64,000 nt of DNA. Source: Anaeromyxobacter diazotrophicus (GTDB lineage: Bacteria > Myxococcota > Myxococcia > Myxococcales > Anaeromyxobacteraceae). Where the stretch lies: assembly GCF_013340205.1 (NCBI RefSeq), contig NZ_BJTG01000004.1:434001-498000 (forward strand), in the 5' to 3' direction. This document shows, piece by piece, positions 8,262-18,031 of the stretch. Below the pieces are notes generated by a model. That model was not told the DNA's origin, searched no databases, and worked only from the letters and a program-made list of their open reading frames with translations. The position numbers and the translations under genes are program-made. Positions within the stretch are counted from its first letter, which is position 1. Each line of letters opens with the position of its first letter.

Positions 8262-9848
8262 ATGACCCGCCCGCTCCTCAACAAGGCCTTCGCCGTAGGG
8301 CTCCTCGTCGCCGTGTGCGGGGTCGCCTTCCTGGTCGCGTTCACCTTCTTCCGGAAGGGCGGCTACTCGGACAAGGACACCTACCGCGTCTTCGCCTTCT
8401 ACGAGGACGCCACCGGCCTCACCTGGAAGAGCCGCGTCCAGATCGCCGGCATCCAGGTGGGCGAGGTGGAGCGGATCACGCTCGACCAGAGCCGGGCGCG
8501 GCTCGACATCCGCATCCGCAAGGACATCGACGTCCACGCGGACGCGTGCCTCACGAAGCGGTTCCCCTCCACGCTGCTCCCCGACGCGCTGCTCGACCTC
8601 GTGCCGGGCACGCCGCGCACCCCGTCGCTCCGGGAGCTCCCCGAGGACCAGCGCGAGATCCGCTGCGCGCTCGAGTCGACGAGCGTCGCGAAGCTCCTCG
8701 ACTCGATGGCGAAGATCGCGACCGACGTCCAGTCGGTCACGCGCGAGCTGAACCAGATGGTGGCGGGCTCGCAGGGCTCGATCCGCAACATCATCGCCAA
8801 CCTGGAGAAGGCGAGCGCCAGCCTCGACGACAGCCTGGCGCAGGGGCACGACAAGATCGCGGCCATCCTCGACAACGCCGAGAGCTTCACCGGCACGCTG
8901 GCCGACGTGGCGCAGGCGGACCAGCAGCGCTACCGCGACATCGCGAAGAACATCGACCAGGCCTCGAAGCGGCTCGACGGGATCCTGGCCAGCGTCCAGC
9001 AGATGGTCGGCAGCGGCGACGAGTCGGGGGACCTGCGCAAGACGGTGGCCGACGCGCGCGAGTCGCTCCAGCACCTCAACAACTCGCTCAAGCAGGTGGA
9101 GAAGGTCGCCACCAACATCGGCGAGGGGAAGGGCGTCGCCGGCAAGCTCCTCAACGACGAGCGGCTGGGGGAGAAGCTGGGCGGGACCATCGAGCAGGTC
9201 TCGGACTACGTCGACAAGCTCGCCAAGCTGCAGATCAAGGTCGACCTGCGCTCGGAGTGGCTGCTCACCCAGAGCGGCGCCAAGACCTACGCCGGCTTCG
9301 CGCTCGTCCCGCGGCCGGACAAGTACTACCTGTTCCAGGTGGTGAGCGACCCCCGCGGCGTCAACACGCAGACCGTGGAGACGGTGGTCAGCCAGACGCC
9401 GGCCGGCACGGCCAGCACCCAGACCACCCGCACCCTCAACCAGCAGACGGTGAGCTTCACGCTCGAGTTCGTGAAGCGCTTCGGGCCGGCCGCCTTCCGC
9501 ATCGGGCTCATCGAGAGCTCGGGCGGCGCCGGCGCCGACCTCTACCTGCTCGACGACCGGCTCAAGCTCTCGGTCGAGGTCTACCAGTTCGCCCGCCCCG
9601 ATCGCCCCACCTTCCCGCGCGCCAAGCTCTGGGCCGACTACACCTTCTTCAAGTACCTCTACGCCACGGTCGGCTCGGACGACTTCCTCAACGCCTGGCG
9701 CGCCGGGCGCTACCCCGGCGGCCCGAAGTTCGCCATCGGCCAGGACGTCTTCTTCGGGGGCGGCATCATGTTCACCGACGACGACCTGAAGACGCTCTTC
9801 GGCGTGGCGGGCAGCAGCCTCTCGAGCGCGGGCACGAGCGCGAAGTAG
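8262..9848 (+). CDS. mlaD: MlaD/MCE-domain protein with long C-terminal extension
   Basis: A 528-residue protein with one N-terminal membrane anchor (about residues 9-31), an MCE domain (about 40-130; motif SRVQIAGIQVGEVERI), a long Ala/Gln-rich helical region (about 145-315, coiled-coil-like) and a C-terminal 200 residues rich in alternating hydrophobic/aromatic strands. Standard MlaD is near 180 residues, so this one is nearly three times longer. The family hexamerises to form a lipid-conducting ring or tube. The extension could span the periplasm and contact the outer membrane, which would fit the lack of mlaC and mlaB here; that part is inference. Confidence 0.9.
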   Translation: MTRPLLNKAFAVGLLVAVCGVAFLVAFTFFRKGGYSDKDTYRVFAFYEDATGLTWKSRVQIAGIQVGEVERITLDQSRARLDIRIRKDIDVHADACLTKRFPSTLLPDALLDLVPGTPRTPSLRELPEDQREIRCALESTSVAKLLDSMAKIATDVQSVTRELNQMVAGSQGSIRNIIANLEKASASLDDSLAQGHDKIAAILDNAESFTGTLADVAQADQQRYRDIAKNIDQASKRLDGILASVQQMVGSGDESGDLRKTVADARESLQHLNNSLKQVEKVATNIGEGKGVAGKLLNDERLGEKLGGTIEQVSDYVDKLAKLQIKVDLRSEWLLTQSGAKTYAGFALVPRPDKYYLFQVVSDPRGVNTQTVETVVSQTPAGTASTQTTRTLNQQTVSFTLEFVKRFGPAAFRIGLIESSGGAGADLYLLDDRLKLSVEVYQFARPDRPTFPRAKLWADYTFFKYLYATVGSDDFLNAWRAGRYPGGPKFAIGQDVFFGGGIMFTDDDLKTLFGVAGSSLSSAGTSAK

Positions 9849-9865
9849 CGCGCGCCCCGGCGCGG

Positions 9866-11164
9866 CTACTCGCCGACCGCCCGCACGAGCTTCGCGCGGG
9901 CGGTGGCGAGGTCGTAGCCGGCGCGCACCTGCTGCGAGCGCGCCGAGGTGAGCGCGGCCTCGGCGTCGGCGAGGTCGACGATGCTGCCGACGCCCGCCTG
10001 GTAACGCCCCTCGGCCAGCTCCAGGTTCTCCTGGGCCTGCGTGACGAGCACCCCGGCCGCGTCGCGGCGCGCGCGCGCCTCGCCCACCGCCAGCGCCGCC
10101 TGCTCGACCTCGGAGCGGACCTGGAGGGCCTCCAGCTCGCGCGCGGCACGCGCCTGCTCGACCGCCCCCCGCTGCTCGTCCACGGCGGCGGCGTCCGAGA
10201 ACCCGTTGAAGAGGTTCCAGGAGAGCGCCGCGCCCACCTGCCAGTTGTGGACGAGCGGGAAGTCGGCCCCGCGCCACCCGTACTGACCGGAGGCGGAGAG
10301 GACCGGGAACCAGGCGGAGCGCGCCGCGGCCAGCGACTGCTCGGCGGCGCCGACGCGCAGGTCGAGCGCGCGCAGCTCCGGGCGCTGGCGGAGCGCGCGC
10401 TCCACCTCGTCGGCCGGGCGCGGATCGGGACCGCCGGGGTCCTCCGGGGCGACCAGGCGGACCGGCCCGAGCGGCTCGCCCACCGCCGCCTCCAGCGCGG
10501 CGCGCGCGGACGCCACCCCGTTGTCGGCCTGGAGCTTGGTGATGCGGGCGTTCGTCAGGTCCACCTGCGCCCGCGTCACGTCGAAGCGGGTGCGCCGGCC
10601 CACCTCCAGCGAGGCCTGCGCGAAGTCGAGGTGCTTCTGCATCTGGCCGATGGTGTCGTCCGCCACCTGCACCAGCGCCTGCGCCGCCAGGGCGGCGAAC
10701 CAGCTCGTGCGCACCTGCAGCTCGACGTCCTGCCGCGCCGCCGCGAGATCGGAGCGCGCCGCCGCCTCGGACGCCCGCGCCGAGCGCACCTGGCCGAGGG
10801 TGCGCCCGAAGTCCCACAGCGGCGCCTGCACGCTGAGCGCGGCGGCGTAGTACGGGCTCGTGGCGTCGGTCTCGGGCAGGGCCACCCGGAACCCGCCGCC
10901 GGACTGCGTGCCGGGGGAGGGGGCGAAGTTGCTCGTCGCCCGCGAGTAGCTGGCGGTCGCGTTCACGTCCGGCAGGAAGCTCCCGAAGACCTCTCTCGCT
11001 CGCGCCTCGGCCTGCGCCGCGACCGCCAGCGCCTGCGCGCTGCGCGGGTGGCTCCGGGCGCGGGCGAGCGCCTCCTCGAGCGTGAGCGTCCCCGGGGCCG
11101 AGGCGGGGAGGGGAGCGGCGGCGGCCGCGCCGAGCGCGGCGGAGAGGAGGAGGGCGAGCGTCAT
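9866..11164 (-). CDS. TolC-family outer-membrane efflux protein
   Basis: A 432-residue protein with a signal peptide (MTLALLLSAALGAAAAAP) and two repeats of the OEP domain. Features include TLTLEEALARARSHPRS, long amphipathic helices rich in Ala/Arg/Glu, and the strand phrases DVNATASYSRA and VLSASGQYGW. ATG 11164 is chosen because it overlaps the permease stop as ATGA and gives the signal peptide; the longer open frame upstream is a shadow of the permease. It would be the outer-membrane duct of the MacA/MacB-like pump encoded upstream. Confidence 0.93.
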   Translation of the reverse strand: MTLALLLSAALGAAAAAPLPASAPGTLTLEEALARARSHPRSAQALAVAAQAEARAREVFGSFLPDVNATASYSRATSNFAPSPGTQSGGGFRVALPETDATSPYYAAALSVQAPLWDFGRTLGQVRSARASEAAARSDLAAARQDVELQVRTSWFAALAAQALVQVADDTIGQMQKHLDFAQASLEVGRRTRFDVTRAQVDLTNARITKLQADNGVASARAALEAAVGEPLGPVRLVAPEDPGGPDPRPADEVERALRQRPELRALDLRVGAAEQSLAAARSAWFPVLSASGQYGWRGADFPLVHNWQVGAALSWNLFNGFSDAAAVDEQRGAVEQARAARELEALQVRSEVEQAALAVGEARARRDAAGVLVTQAQENLELAEGRYQAGVGSIVDLADAEAALTSARSQQVRAGYDLATARAKLVRAVGE

Positions 11165-12387
11165 TCGTACCTGAGCGCGTCGATGGGATCGAGCCGGGAG
11201 GCGCGCAGGGCGGGGTAGAAGCCCGCCACCACGCCCGCCAGGCCGGCGAGGAGCACGGTCCCCGCCATGACCGCCGGGGAGAGGAGCGTCGGCCACTCGG
11301 CCTTCACCGCCATGAGCCAGGAGACGCCGGCGCCGAGGGCGAGGCCGACCAGGCCGCCGATGGCCGCCAGCACCACCGCCTCGATGAGGAACTGGAAGAG
11401 CACGTCGCGCCCGCGCGCCCCGACCGCCATGCGGATCCCGATCTCGCGCGTCCGCTCGGTGACCGACACCAGCATGACGTTCGCGATGCCGATGGCGCCG
11501 ACGAGCAGCGAGATGAGCGCGATGGAGCCGAGCAGCAGGGAGAGGGTGGCGGTCTGCTGGTTGGCGGAGTTCTGGATCTCGGTGAGGTTCCGGATCTGGA
11601 AGTCGGGCTCGGCCGCTTCCGCCAGGCGGTGGCGCTGCTTGAGGAGCGAGGTGACCTCGCGCTGCGCGTCGGCGACGAGCTGCGGGCCGCGGGCCTCGAC
11701 CATGAGCATCCCGACCGCGTCCGACTGCGTCCCCTGGATGCGCCGCACCAGCGTGCTCCAGGGCATGACCACCACGTCGTCCTGATCCTGGCCCCAGCTG
11801 CCCTGGCCCTTCGCCGCCAGGACCCCGACCACCTTGCAGGGCACGTGCTTCACCCGGATCTGCTCGCCCACCGCGTTCGCCTCGCCGAATAGCTTCTCCT
11901 TCACGGTCTGGCCGAGGAGGCACACCTTCGCGCCGGCCGCCTCCTCCTCCCGCCCGAACGGCTCGCCCTGCGCGAGCGGCCACTGGCGCACCGTGAGGTA
12001 GGCGGAGGTGGAGCCCATGATCTGGGTGAACCAGTTCGCGTCGCCGTAGACGACCTGCGCGCCGCTGCGGTTCACCGGGGCCACCGCCGCCACCGCCTGC
12101 GGCAGCTCGCGCTCGATGGCGCGGGCGTCGTCGAGGGTGAGGTTCTGGGTGGCGCCGGCGCCGGTGGCCGCGCCGTGGGTGTTCATCGAGCCCGGGACCA
12201 CCATGAGCAGGTTCGACCCGAGGGAGGCCATCTGCTGGGCCACCTTGGCGCGCGCGCCCTGGCCCAGCGAGACGGTCGAGACCACCGCCGCCACCGCGAT
12301 GACGATGCCGAGCATGGCCAGCGCGGAGCGGAGCTTGTTCTTGCGCAGCGCGCGGAGCGCGGTGCGCAGGGCGGGGAGGAGGATCAC
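11161..12387 (-). CDS. MacB-type ABC permease
   Basis: A 408-residue inner-membrane protein. One N-terminal helix (after RALRKNKLRSALAMLGIVIAVAAVV) is followed by a roughly 230-residue periplasmic domain and three C-terminal helices with the FtsX/MacB signature ERTREIGIRMAVGARGRDVLFQFLIEA. Unlike E. coli MacB, the ATPase is a separate gene, overlapping by ATGA. The pump is the tripartite mechanotransmission type exporting macrolides, peptides, lipids or siderophores; the substrate is unknown here. Confidence 0.93.
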   Translation of the reverse strand: MILLPALRTALRALRKNKLRSALAMLGIVIAVAAVVSTVSLGQGARAKVAQQMASLGSNLLMVVPGSMNTHGAATGAGATQNLTLDDARAIERELPQAVAAVAPVNRSGAQVVYGDANWFTQIMGSTSAYLTVRQWPLAQGEPFGREEEAAGAKVCLLGQTVKEKLFGEANAVGEQIRVKHVPCKVVGVLAAKGQGSWGQDQDDVVVMPWSTLVRRIQGTQSDAVGMLMVEARGPQLVADAQREVTSLLKQRHRLAEAAEPDFQIRNLTEIQNSANQQTATLSLLLGSIALISLLVGAIGIANVMLVSVTERTREIGIRMAVGARGRDVLFQFLIEAVVLAAIGGLVGLALGAGVSWLMAVKAEWPTLLSPAVMAGTVLLAGLAGVVAGFYPALRASRLDPIDALRYE

Positions 12388-13145
12388 GGCCCGGTCCCCT
12401 CCCGCGCCGCCAGCCGCCGGCTGGCCACCGGCTCGTCCGAGAGGACGCGCCCGTCGCGGAAGACGACGGTCCGGCGGGCGTGCTGGGCGATGTCGGGCTC
12501 GTGGGTGACGAGGAGCACGGTGAGCCCCTCGTCGTTCAACTCCTGGAAGAGCCGCATCACCTCGAGGCTGGTGGCCGAGTCGAGGTTCCCGGTCGGCTCG
12601 TCGGCGAGGAGCAGCCGGGGCCGGTTGACGAGCGCCCGGGCGATGGCGACGCGCTGCTGCTGGCCGCCGGAGAGCTGGGCCGGCGCGTGGTCGAGCCGGC
12701 CAGCCAGCCCCACCCGCTCGAGCGCCTCGACGGCGCGGCGGCGGCGCTCGGCGGCGGAGGTGCCCTGGTAGACCATGGGCAGCTCGACGTTCTCGAGCGC
12801 GCTCGTGCGCGGGAGGAGGTTGAAGCCCTGGAACACGAAGCCGAGCGCGCGGCCCCGCGCCCGCGCCAGCGCGTCGCGCGAGAGGCGGCTCACCTCCTCG
12901 CCGTCGAGCTGGTAGCTGCCGGCGGTGGGCCGGTCGAGGCAGCCGACCACGTTCATGAAGGTGCTCTTGCCCGAGCCGGAGGCCCCCATGATGGCCACGA
13001 ACTCGCCCGGGAACAGGTCGAGCGAGACGCCCTTCAGCGCCTGCACGCTCACGTCGCCCATGCGGTAGGTCTTCTCGATCTCGCGGGCGCGCACCACCGG
13101 GGCCGCCGCCGGGGCGCGGAGCCGCTCCGGGCTAGAAGAGGCCAC
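12384..13145 (-). CDS. MacB-type (LolD-like) ABC ATPase
   Basis: A 253-residue ATPase of the MacB/LolD subgroup. Walker [10 protein letters not shown], then [15 protein letters not shown], signature [15 protein letters not shown], Walker [14 protein letters not shown] and H-loop VTHEPD. The open frame begins at 13172, but GTG 13145 is preferred: it follows an AGGGGGGG purine run, overlaps the adaptor gene by only 14 bases, and starts a normal-length protein. It drives the overlapping downstream permease. Confidence 0.93.
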   Translation of the reverse strand: MASSSPERLRAPAAAPVVRAREIEKTYRMGDVSVQALKGVSLDLFPGEFVAIMGASGSGKSTFMNVVGCLDRPTAGSYQLDGEEVSRLSRDALARARGRALGFVFQGFNLLPRTSALENVELPMVYQGTSAAERRRRAVEALERVGLAGRLDHAPAQLSGGQQQRVAIARALVNRPRLLLADEPTGNLDSATSLEVMRLFQELNDEGLTVLLVTHEPDIAQHARRTVVFRDGRVLSDEPVASRRLAAREGTGP

Positions 13146-14358
13146 GGCGCGGCCCCCCCTGCGGCGGCCCACCGGCGCCGCTCCCGTCGCCCGTCACCAC
13201 CTCGTCTCCTTCCTCGAGGCCGGAGAGGAGCTCGGTCTGGCGGCCGTCGGAGATGCCGAGCTCGACCTCGGCCGGGGCGAGCTGGCCGCCGCGCAGCTGG
13301 TAGACCCGGCCGCGCCGCACCCCCTTCCGCGGGGCGCCGTCGGCGCTCGCGGTGCGCTCCACGCGGCCCGCCCCGGCGCCGGCGCCCGGCCGGCCCTCGC
13401 CGCCGGGCCGGGCGGAGCCGGGGTCGCCGGCTGGACGGAAGCGCAGCGCGGCGTTCGGGACGCGCAGCGCCTCCGGCACCTGCTTCGTCACGATGGTCAC
13501 CGAGGCGGTCATCCCCTGGCGCAGCTTCCGCTCCGGGTTCGGCGCGTCGATGACCGCGGCGTAGGTGACGACGTTCTGGATGGTGCTGGGGGCCTGGCGC
13601 ACCTCGCGGATCTTCCCCTCGAACTGCTCGCCCGGGAACGCGTCCACGGTGAACCGGGCGGCGAGCCCCTCCTTCACCTTCCCCACGTCCGCCTCGTCGA
13701 CGTTGGCCAGGATCTGCATCCGCGTCAGGTCGTTCGCGATGAGGAAGAGGGTGGGAGCCTGCAGGCTCGCGGCCACCGTCTGGCCCACGTCGACGCTGCG
13801 CGAGATGACGATGCCGTCGATCGGGCTGCGGATGCGGCAGAGCTGGACGTTGGTGAGCGCCGTGTCGCGGTCGGCGCGTGCCTGGAGCACCCGCGCCGCC
13901 GCGCCCTGCAGCGCCGCCTCGGCGCCCTCGCGCGCCGCCAGCGCCGCGTCCACGTCCGCCGCCGCGATGAGGTTGCGCTTCTGCAGCTCGAGGCTGCGGC
14001 GCTCGGTCCGCTGCGCGTCGGCGAGCGCCGCCTTCGCCTTGGCCACGTCCGCCTCGGCCGCGGCCAGCCCCGCCACCGCCCGCTCCAGCGCGGCCTGGAA
14101 CAGGCGCGGGTCGATCTCCGCCACCACCTGGTCCTTCTTCACCGGGGTGTTGAAGTCGGCGTACAGCTTCGAGATGGTCCCGGACACCTGCGAGCCGACG
14201 TTGACGGTCACCACCGCCGAGACGTCGCCGGTGGCCGAGACCACCTCGGCGACGCCCCCGCGGGTGACGCGGTCGGTGCGGTAGGCGGGGTGGGGGCGGC
14301 TGCCGCAGGCGGCCAGGGCGAGGGGGAGGGCGTAGGCGGCGAGGTGGAGTGCGCGCAT
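13132..14358 (-). CDS. MacA/HlyD-type periplasmic adaptor lipoprotein
   Basis: A 408-residue membrane-fusion protein. The N-terminus ends in the lipobox LAAC at residues 15-18, so it is probably a lipoprotein. A barrel-sandwich segment ([26 protein letters not shown]), a long helical hairpin (about 85-160), the lipoyl second half ([20 protein letters not shown]) and a beta-barrel domain follow. A Gly/Ala/Pro-rich stretch near 320-350 is an insertion compared with E. coli MacA. First gene of the four-gene efflux operon, divergent from the thioredoxin-like gene. Confidence 0.93.
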   Translation of the reverse strand: MRALHLAAYALPLALAACGSRPHPAYRTDRVTRGGVAEVVSATGDVSAVVTVNVGSQVSGTISKLYADFNTPVKKDQVVAEIDPRLFQAALERAVAGLAAAEADVAKAKAALADAQRTERRSLELQKRNLIAAADVDAALAAREGAEAALQGAAARVLQARADRDTALTNVQLCRIRSPIDGIVISRSVDVGQTVAASLQAPTLFLIANDLTRMQILANVDEADVGKVKEGLAARFTVDAFPGEQFEGKIREVRQAPSTIQNVVTYAAVIDAPNPERKLRQGMTASVTIVTKQVPEALRVPNAALRFRPAGDPGSARPGGEGRPGAGAGAGRVERTASADGAPRKGVRRGRVYQLRGGQLAPAEVELGISDGRQTELLSGLEEGDEVVTGDGSGAGGPPQGGPRRGLF

Positions 14359-14453
14359 GGGAGCGGCGCCATCCTAGCGCCGCGCCCCGGGGAGGGGCCC
14401 GCCGGTAACAGTTCTTCACACGCGGCGCCCCCGGCGAATCCTCCCGGCCCGGA

Positions 14454-14459
14454 TATACT
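14454..14459 (+). promoter_or_regulatory. -10 box, TlpA-like gene
   Basis: TATACT lies ten bases before ATG 14469 in a GC-rich divergent region. No convincing -35 is seen, and the leader would be very short. Confidence 0.4.
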
Positions 14460-14468
14460 CCAACGCAC

Positions 14469-14996
14469 ATGAACCGCTGGCTGAAGCTCGTCCTCCTCGC
14501 CCTCGCCGTCGTCCTCGCGTTCGAGCTCGTCGTGCACCGCGCCCGCCGCCTGCGCGGGGTGCCCTCCGGCGTCGCCGCCCCGGGCTTCACGCTGCCCGCC
14601 GCCGACGGCGCCCAGGTCTCGCTGGAGGGGCTGCGCGGCAAGGTGGTGGCGCTGAACTTCTGGGCCACCTGGTGCGGCCCGTGCCGGGAGGAGATCCCGG
14701 AGCTGGCGCGCGTCTACACCGCGCGGCAGGGCCGCTGCTTCGAGATGCTGGGGGTGGCGGAGGAGTCGGGCGCGCACGGCGAGGTGACGGCCACCGCCCG
14801 GAAGCTCGGCATCAACTACCCGGTGCTGTTCGACGACGACGCCAAGGTGGGCGACGCCTTCCACATCCCCGGCTACCCGCGCACGTACCTCATCGACGTG
14901 GACGGGCGCATCCGCAAGGTGTTCGAGGGCCAGCTCGCGGAGGGGGAGCTCGACCGCGCCCTCGCCCCGCTGCTCGCCGAGTGCCCGCGAGCCTGA
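14469..14996 (+). CDS. TlpA/ResA-like thiol-disulfide oxidoreductase
   Basis: A 175-residue thioredoxin-fold protein with an N-terminal membrane anchor (about residues 5-20). The redox motif is [15 protein letters not shown] (Cys pair near residues 68-71), and the cis-proline region GYPRTYLID is present. Membrane-tethered TlpA/ResA proteins reduce periplasmic disulfides, for example in c-type cytochrome maturation, which suits an organism with multihaem cytochromes. The specific partner is not evident. The yacG gene follows after 7 bases. Confidence 0.9.
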   Translation: MNRWLKLVLLALAVVLAFELVVHRARRLRGVPSGVAAPGFTLPAADGAQVSLEGLRGKVVALNFWATWCGPCREEIPELARVYTARQGRCFEMLGVAEESGAHGEVTATARKLGINYPVLFDDDAKVGDAFHIPGYPRTYLIDVDGRIRKVFEGQLAEGELDRALAPLLAECPRA

Positions 14997-15003
14997 GGCG
15001 CGC

Positions 15004-15210
15004 GTGACCGCGACGAAGACCTGCGCCATCTGCGGCAAGCCGGTCCCTCCGCGGCCGGAGAACCGCTCCTATCCGTTCTGCTCCGACCGCTGCCGGCTCA
15101 TCGACCTCTCGAAGTGGCTCGGCGAGGAGTACCGCATCCCCGGCCCGCGCGCCGGCGACGGCGCGGACCAGCCGCCCGCGCCCGGCGCCGAGGAGGACGA
15201 GCCCTCGTGA
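15004..15210 (+). CDS. yacG: DNA gyrase inhibitor YacG
   Basis: A 68-residue zinc-finger protein. The four zinc ligands are CAICGKPV and FCSDRCRLIDLSKWLGEEYRIP, exactly the YacG pattern. YacG binds GyrB and blocks DNA binding by gyrase. The C-terminal tail is acidic and Pro/Ala-rich. Start GTG 15004; its stop overlaps the GTG of the next gene. Confidence 0.92.
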   Translation: MTATKTCAICGKPVPPRPENRSYPFCSDRCRLIDLSKWLGEEYRIPGPRAGDGADQPPAPGAEEDEPS

Positions 15211-16160
15211 CCGCGCCCGCCCGCCCGCTCCTCTACCTCGTGCGCGCCTTGCCCGGGGCCGAGCTGGCGCCGCTGCGCGCGAGCTTCGAGGTGCGGGGAG
15301 GCGAGCCGCACCCGCCCGCCCGCGACCGGCTCCTCGCGGAGGCGCGCGAGGCGGCCGCGCTGGTGGTCACCTACCTCGACCGCGTCGACGCGGCGCTCCT
15401 CGAGGCGCTGCCCCGGCTGCGGCACGTCGCCTCTTACGGCGTCGGCCTGAACCACGTGGACCTCGCCGCCTGCCGCGCCCGCGGCGTGGTGGTCACGAAC
15501 ACGCCCGACGTCGTGACCGACGCGACCGCCGACCTGACGCTCGCCCTCCTGCTGGCCGCCGCGCGCCGCGTGGCCGAGGGCGACCGGGTGGTCCGCGCCG
15601 GCGGCTGGACCACGGTCGACCCGGGCTGGATGCTCGGCACCGAGGTCACCGGCAAGACGCTCGGGATCGTGGGGTTCGGGCGCATCGGGCAGGCGGTCGC
15701 CCGCCGCGCGGCCGGGTTCTCCCTGCGGATCCTGTACGCGGCGCCGCGCGAGGTGGCGTTCCCCGGCGCGGAGCGCGTCGAGCTCGACGCGCTGCTGGCG
15801 CGGAGCGACTTCGTCTCCCTGAACGTGCCGCTCACCCCGGGCACCGAGAACCTCCTCTCGCGCGAGCGCCTCTTCGCCATGAAGCGAGGGGCGATCCTCG
15901 TGAACACCGCCCGCGGCGCGGTGGTCGACGAGGCCGCGCTGGCGGAGGCGCTGGCGAGCGGGCACCTCGCCGCCGCCGGCCTCGACGTCTTCCGAGACGA
16001 GCCGCGCGTCCCCCAGGCCCTGCTCGCCCGCGAGAACGCCGTGCTCACGCCGCACCTCGGCTCCGGCACCCGCGAGACGCGCGCCGCCATGACGCGGATG
16101 GTGCTCGCCGACGTCCTCCGGGTCGGGCGCGGCGAGGCGCCGCTCCACCCGGTCCCCTGA
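15207..16160 (+). CDS. D-2-hydroxyacid dehydrogenase (NAD(P)-dependent)
   Basis: A 317-residue oxidoreductase of the PGDH/glyoxylate reductase superfamily. Nucleotide motif GIVGFGRIGQAVARR (about residues 152-166). The catalytic triad is visible: Arg in VNTARGAVVDE, Glu in DVFRDEP and His in TPHLGSGT. It reduces 2-oxoacids or oxidises D-2-hydroxyacids. It is too short for SerA with an ACT domain, so a glyoxylate/hydroxypyruvate-type enzyme is likelier. GTG 15207 overlaps the yacG stop. Confidence 0.9.
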   Translation: MTAPARPLLYLVRALPGAELAPLRASFEVRGGEPHPPARDRLLAEAREAAALVVTYLDRVDAALLEALPRLRHVASYGVGLNHVDLAACRARGVVVTNTPDVVTDATADLTLALLLAAARRVAEGDRVVRAGGWTTVDPGWMLGTEVTGKTLGIVGFGRIGQAVARRAAGFSLRILYAAPREVAFPGAERVELDALLARSDFVSLNVPLTPGTENLLSRERLFAMKRGAILVNTARGAVVDEAALAEALASGHLAAAGLDVFRDEPRVPQALLARENAVLTPHLGSGTRETRAAMTRMVLADVLRVGRGEAPLHPVP

Positions 16161-16233
16161 CGGCCGGGCGGCGCCCCGGCGCGGAACCCGGGCGGGCTTC
16201 CGTGGTATACGTGCGCGCCGCCGCTCCGCCGCC

Positions 16234-16959
16234 ATGGGCCTCGTCGACCTTCACTGCCACCTGCTCTGGGACCTCGACGACGGCTGCCGCACGGCCGAGG
16301 AGACGCTGGAGGCGGCCCGCGCGCTCTCGGCCGTCGGCTACGCCGAGATCGCGGCCACGCCGCACGTCCAGGCGCGCTACAGCGGCGGCGACGAGCGGCT
16401 CGTGGCGGCGCGGCTGGCCGAGGCGCGCGCGCTGCTGCTCCGGGAGGGGGTCGAGATCGCGCTTCACGGCGGGGGCGAGAACGTGCTCGACGAGGCATAC
16501 CTGGAGCGCGCCGGCCGGGGCGAGGGGCGCCCGCTCGGCGGTCACCCGCGCTGGGCGCTGGTCGAGGTGCCGTTCCAGGCCGACGTCCCGGACCTGGCGG
16601 CGCTCGTGGCCCGCGCCCTCGCCACGGGGACGGCGCCCATCCTGGCGCACCCGGAGCGCTGCGTCGCCTTCATGCAGCCCGGGCGCGCGGCGGAGGTGGT
16701 CCGGCTCGGCGGGGCGCTGCAGCTCAACCTGGGCGCCCTGACCGGGCGCCACGGCCGCGTGGCGCAGGCGTTCGCCGAGCGGTTCCTGGGCGAGGGCCTC
16801 TACGCCGTGGCGGGCACCGACCTGCACGCGCCGGAGGCCGCCGACGAGTGGGTGGGCGAGGCGCTCGAGGCGCTCGCGGTCCGCGCCGGCGCGCGCGAGC
16901 TGCGGCGGTTGTGCGAACTGAACCCGCGGCGGGTGCTGGCGGGCGAGGAGCTCACATGA
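16234..16959 (+). CDS. CpsB/YwqE-like PHP-domain phosphatase
   Basis: A 241-residue metal-dependent hydrolase. The PHP ligand motifs are DLHCHLLWDLDDG at the N-terminus, ATPHV near residue 47, AHPERC near 145 and GTDLHAP near 191. This set matches the CpsB/Wzb-like tyrosine phosphatases that dephosphorylate polysaccharide-export kinases. No kinase gene is adjacent, so the substrate is unproven. Its stop overlaps the ATG of the following membrane protein, which suggests a joint envelope role. Confidence 0.85.
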   Translation: MGLVDLHCHLLWDLDDGCRTAEETLEAARALSAVGYAEIAATPHVQARYSGGDERLVAARLAEARALLLREGVEIALHGGGENVLDEAYLERAGRGEGRPLGGHPRWALVEVPFQADVPDLAALVARALATGTAPILAHPERCVAFMQPGRAAEVVRLGGALQLNLGALTGRHGRVAQAFAERFLGEGLYAVAGTDLHAPEAADEWVGEALEALAVRAGARELRRLCELNPRRVLAGEELT

Positions 16960-18026
16960 AGCGACTCCTGCAGACGCTGGGCGGGCTGGCCATCTCGGCG
17001 GCCGCGCTGGGGCTCACGCTCCGCGGCAAGCACCTCGACCGGATCTGGGCCGAGATGCTGCACGCCGACTACCGCTGGCTCTGGCCGTACCTCGCCATCC
17101 TCCTGCTCATCCACCTCGTCCGGACGGTGCGCTGGGGCATCCTGCTCGAGCCGGTCGCGAAGGTGCCGTTCTCGAAGCTCAACGCGACCGCGGCGGTCGG
17201 CTTCATGGCGCTCGTGATCCTGCCGTTCCGGCTGGGCGAGTTCGCGCGGCCCTACCTGGTGGCGGAGCGGCCGCGCATCCGCGTCTCGGCGGCGCTCTCC
17301 TCGGTGGTGGTGGAGCGGGTGGCGGACGGCCTCTTCACCGCCGCCCTGCTCGTGCTGACGCTCCTGGCGGTGCCCGAGGGCACCCCCGGCCTGCACGCCT
17401 TCCGCCTGGCGGGGGTGGTGGTCTTCGGTGCCTTCGGGGCGCTGCTCGCGTTCCTCGTCCTCGCCTACCGGAACCGCCCGCGCGCGGTGCGGCTCACCCA
17501 CCGCCTCATCGACCCGGTGTCGCCGCGCGCGGCGGAGCGCGTCTCGGGGATGATGGACGCCTTCATCCACGGGCTCAGGCTCGTGCCGTCGCGCCGGAAG
17601 GTGGCGCTCTTCTTCCTGCTCACGTTCGTCTACTGGGCGGTGAACGGCTGGGGCATCCAGCTCTTCGCGCGGAGCTTCGGCTTCGACCTGCGCCTGCTCG
17701 ACGCCTACACCGTGCTGGGGGTGCTGGTGGTCGGCATCATGATCCCGGCCGGCCCGGGCATGGTGGGGACGTTCCAGGCGGCGGTGGCGGGCGGGCTGTC
17801 GCTCTTCGCCCCCGGAGCGGGTGAGCGCGCCTTCGCCTTCGCGAACGTGCTGTGGCTCGTGCAGCTCGCGCAGCAGGTGGCGCTGGGGGTGGCCTTCCTC
17901 TTCTCGCGCCACATCCAGCTCGCGCGCATCCTGCAGGCGCCGCGCGAGGTCGAGGACGAGCTCGAGGCGGAGGAGGGCGACTACCAGCGGGAGGAGGACG
18001 CCCGGACGTCGCGCGCCGCGCCCTAG
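16956..18026 (+). CDS. Flippase-like membrane protein (LPG synthase TM-region family, UPF0104)
   Basis: A 356-residue polytopic protein with about eight hydrophobic helices. Family landmarks are RWGILLEPV, the LPFRLGEFARPYLVAER segment near residue 90, and PAGPGMVGTFQAAVAGG near residue 265. This family comprises the membrane half of MprF and stand-alone relatives thought to move lipid-linked molecules. There is no aminoacyl-transferase domain. The C-terminus is highly acidic. ATG 16956 overlaps the PHP-phosphatase stop. Confidence 0.88.
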   Translation: MKRLLQTLGGLAISAAALGLTLRGKHLDRIWAEMLHADYRWLWPYLAILLLIHLVRTVRWGILLEPVAKVPFSKLNATAAVGFMALVILPFRLGEFARPYLVAERPRIRVSAALSSVVVERVADGLFTAALLVLTLLAVPEGTPGLHAFRLAGVVVFGAFGALLAFLVLAYRNRPRAVRLTHRLIDPVSPRAAERVSGMMDAFIHGLRLVPSRRKVALFFLLTFVYWAVNGWGIQLFARSFGFDLRLLDAYTVLGVLVVGIMIPAGPGMVGTFQAAVAGGLSLFAPGAGERAFAFANVLWLVQLAQQVALGVAFLFSRHIQLARILQAPREVEDELEAEEGDYQREEDARTSRAAP

Positions 18027-18031
18027 GTGCG

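Noticed and set aside
7362-10817. 1151-codon minus-strand open frame
   Set aside because: It lies opposite the MlaE end, MlaF, MlaD and part of the TolC gene, has no recognisable domain, and is rich in Arg/Ala/His/Val as expected for a shadow frame in high-GC DNA.
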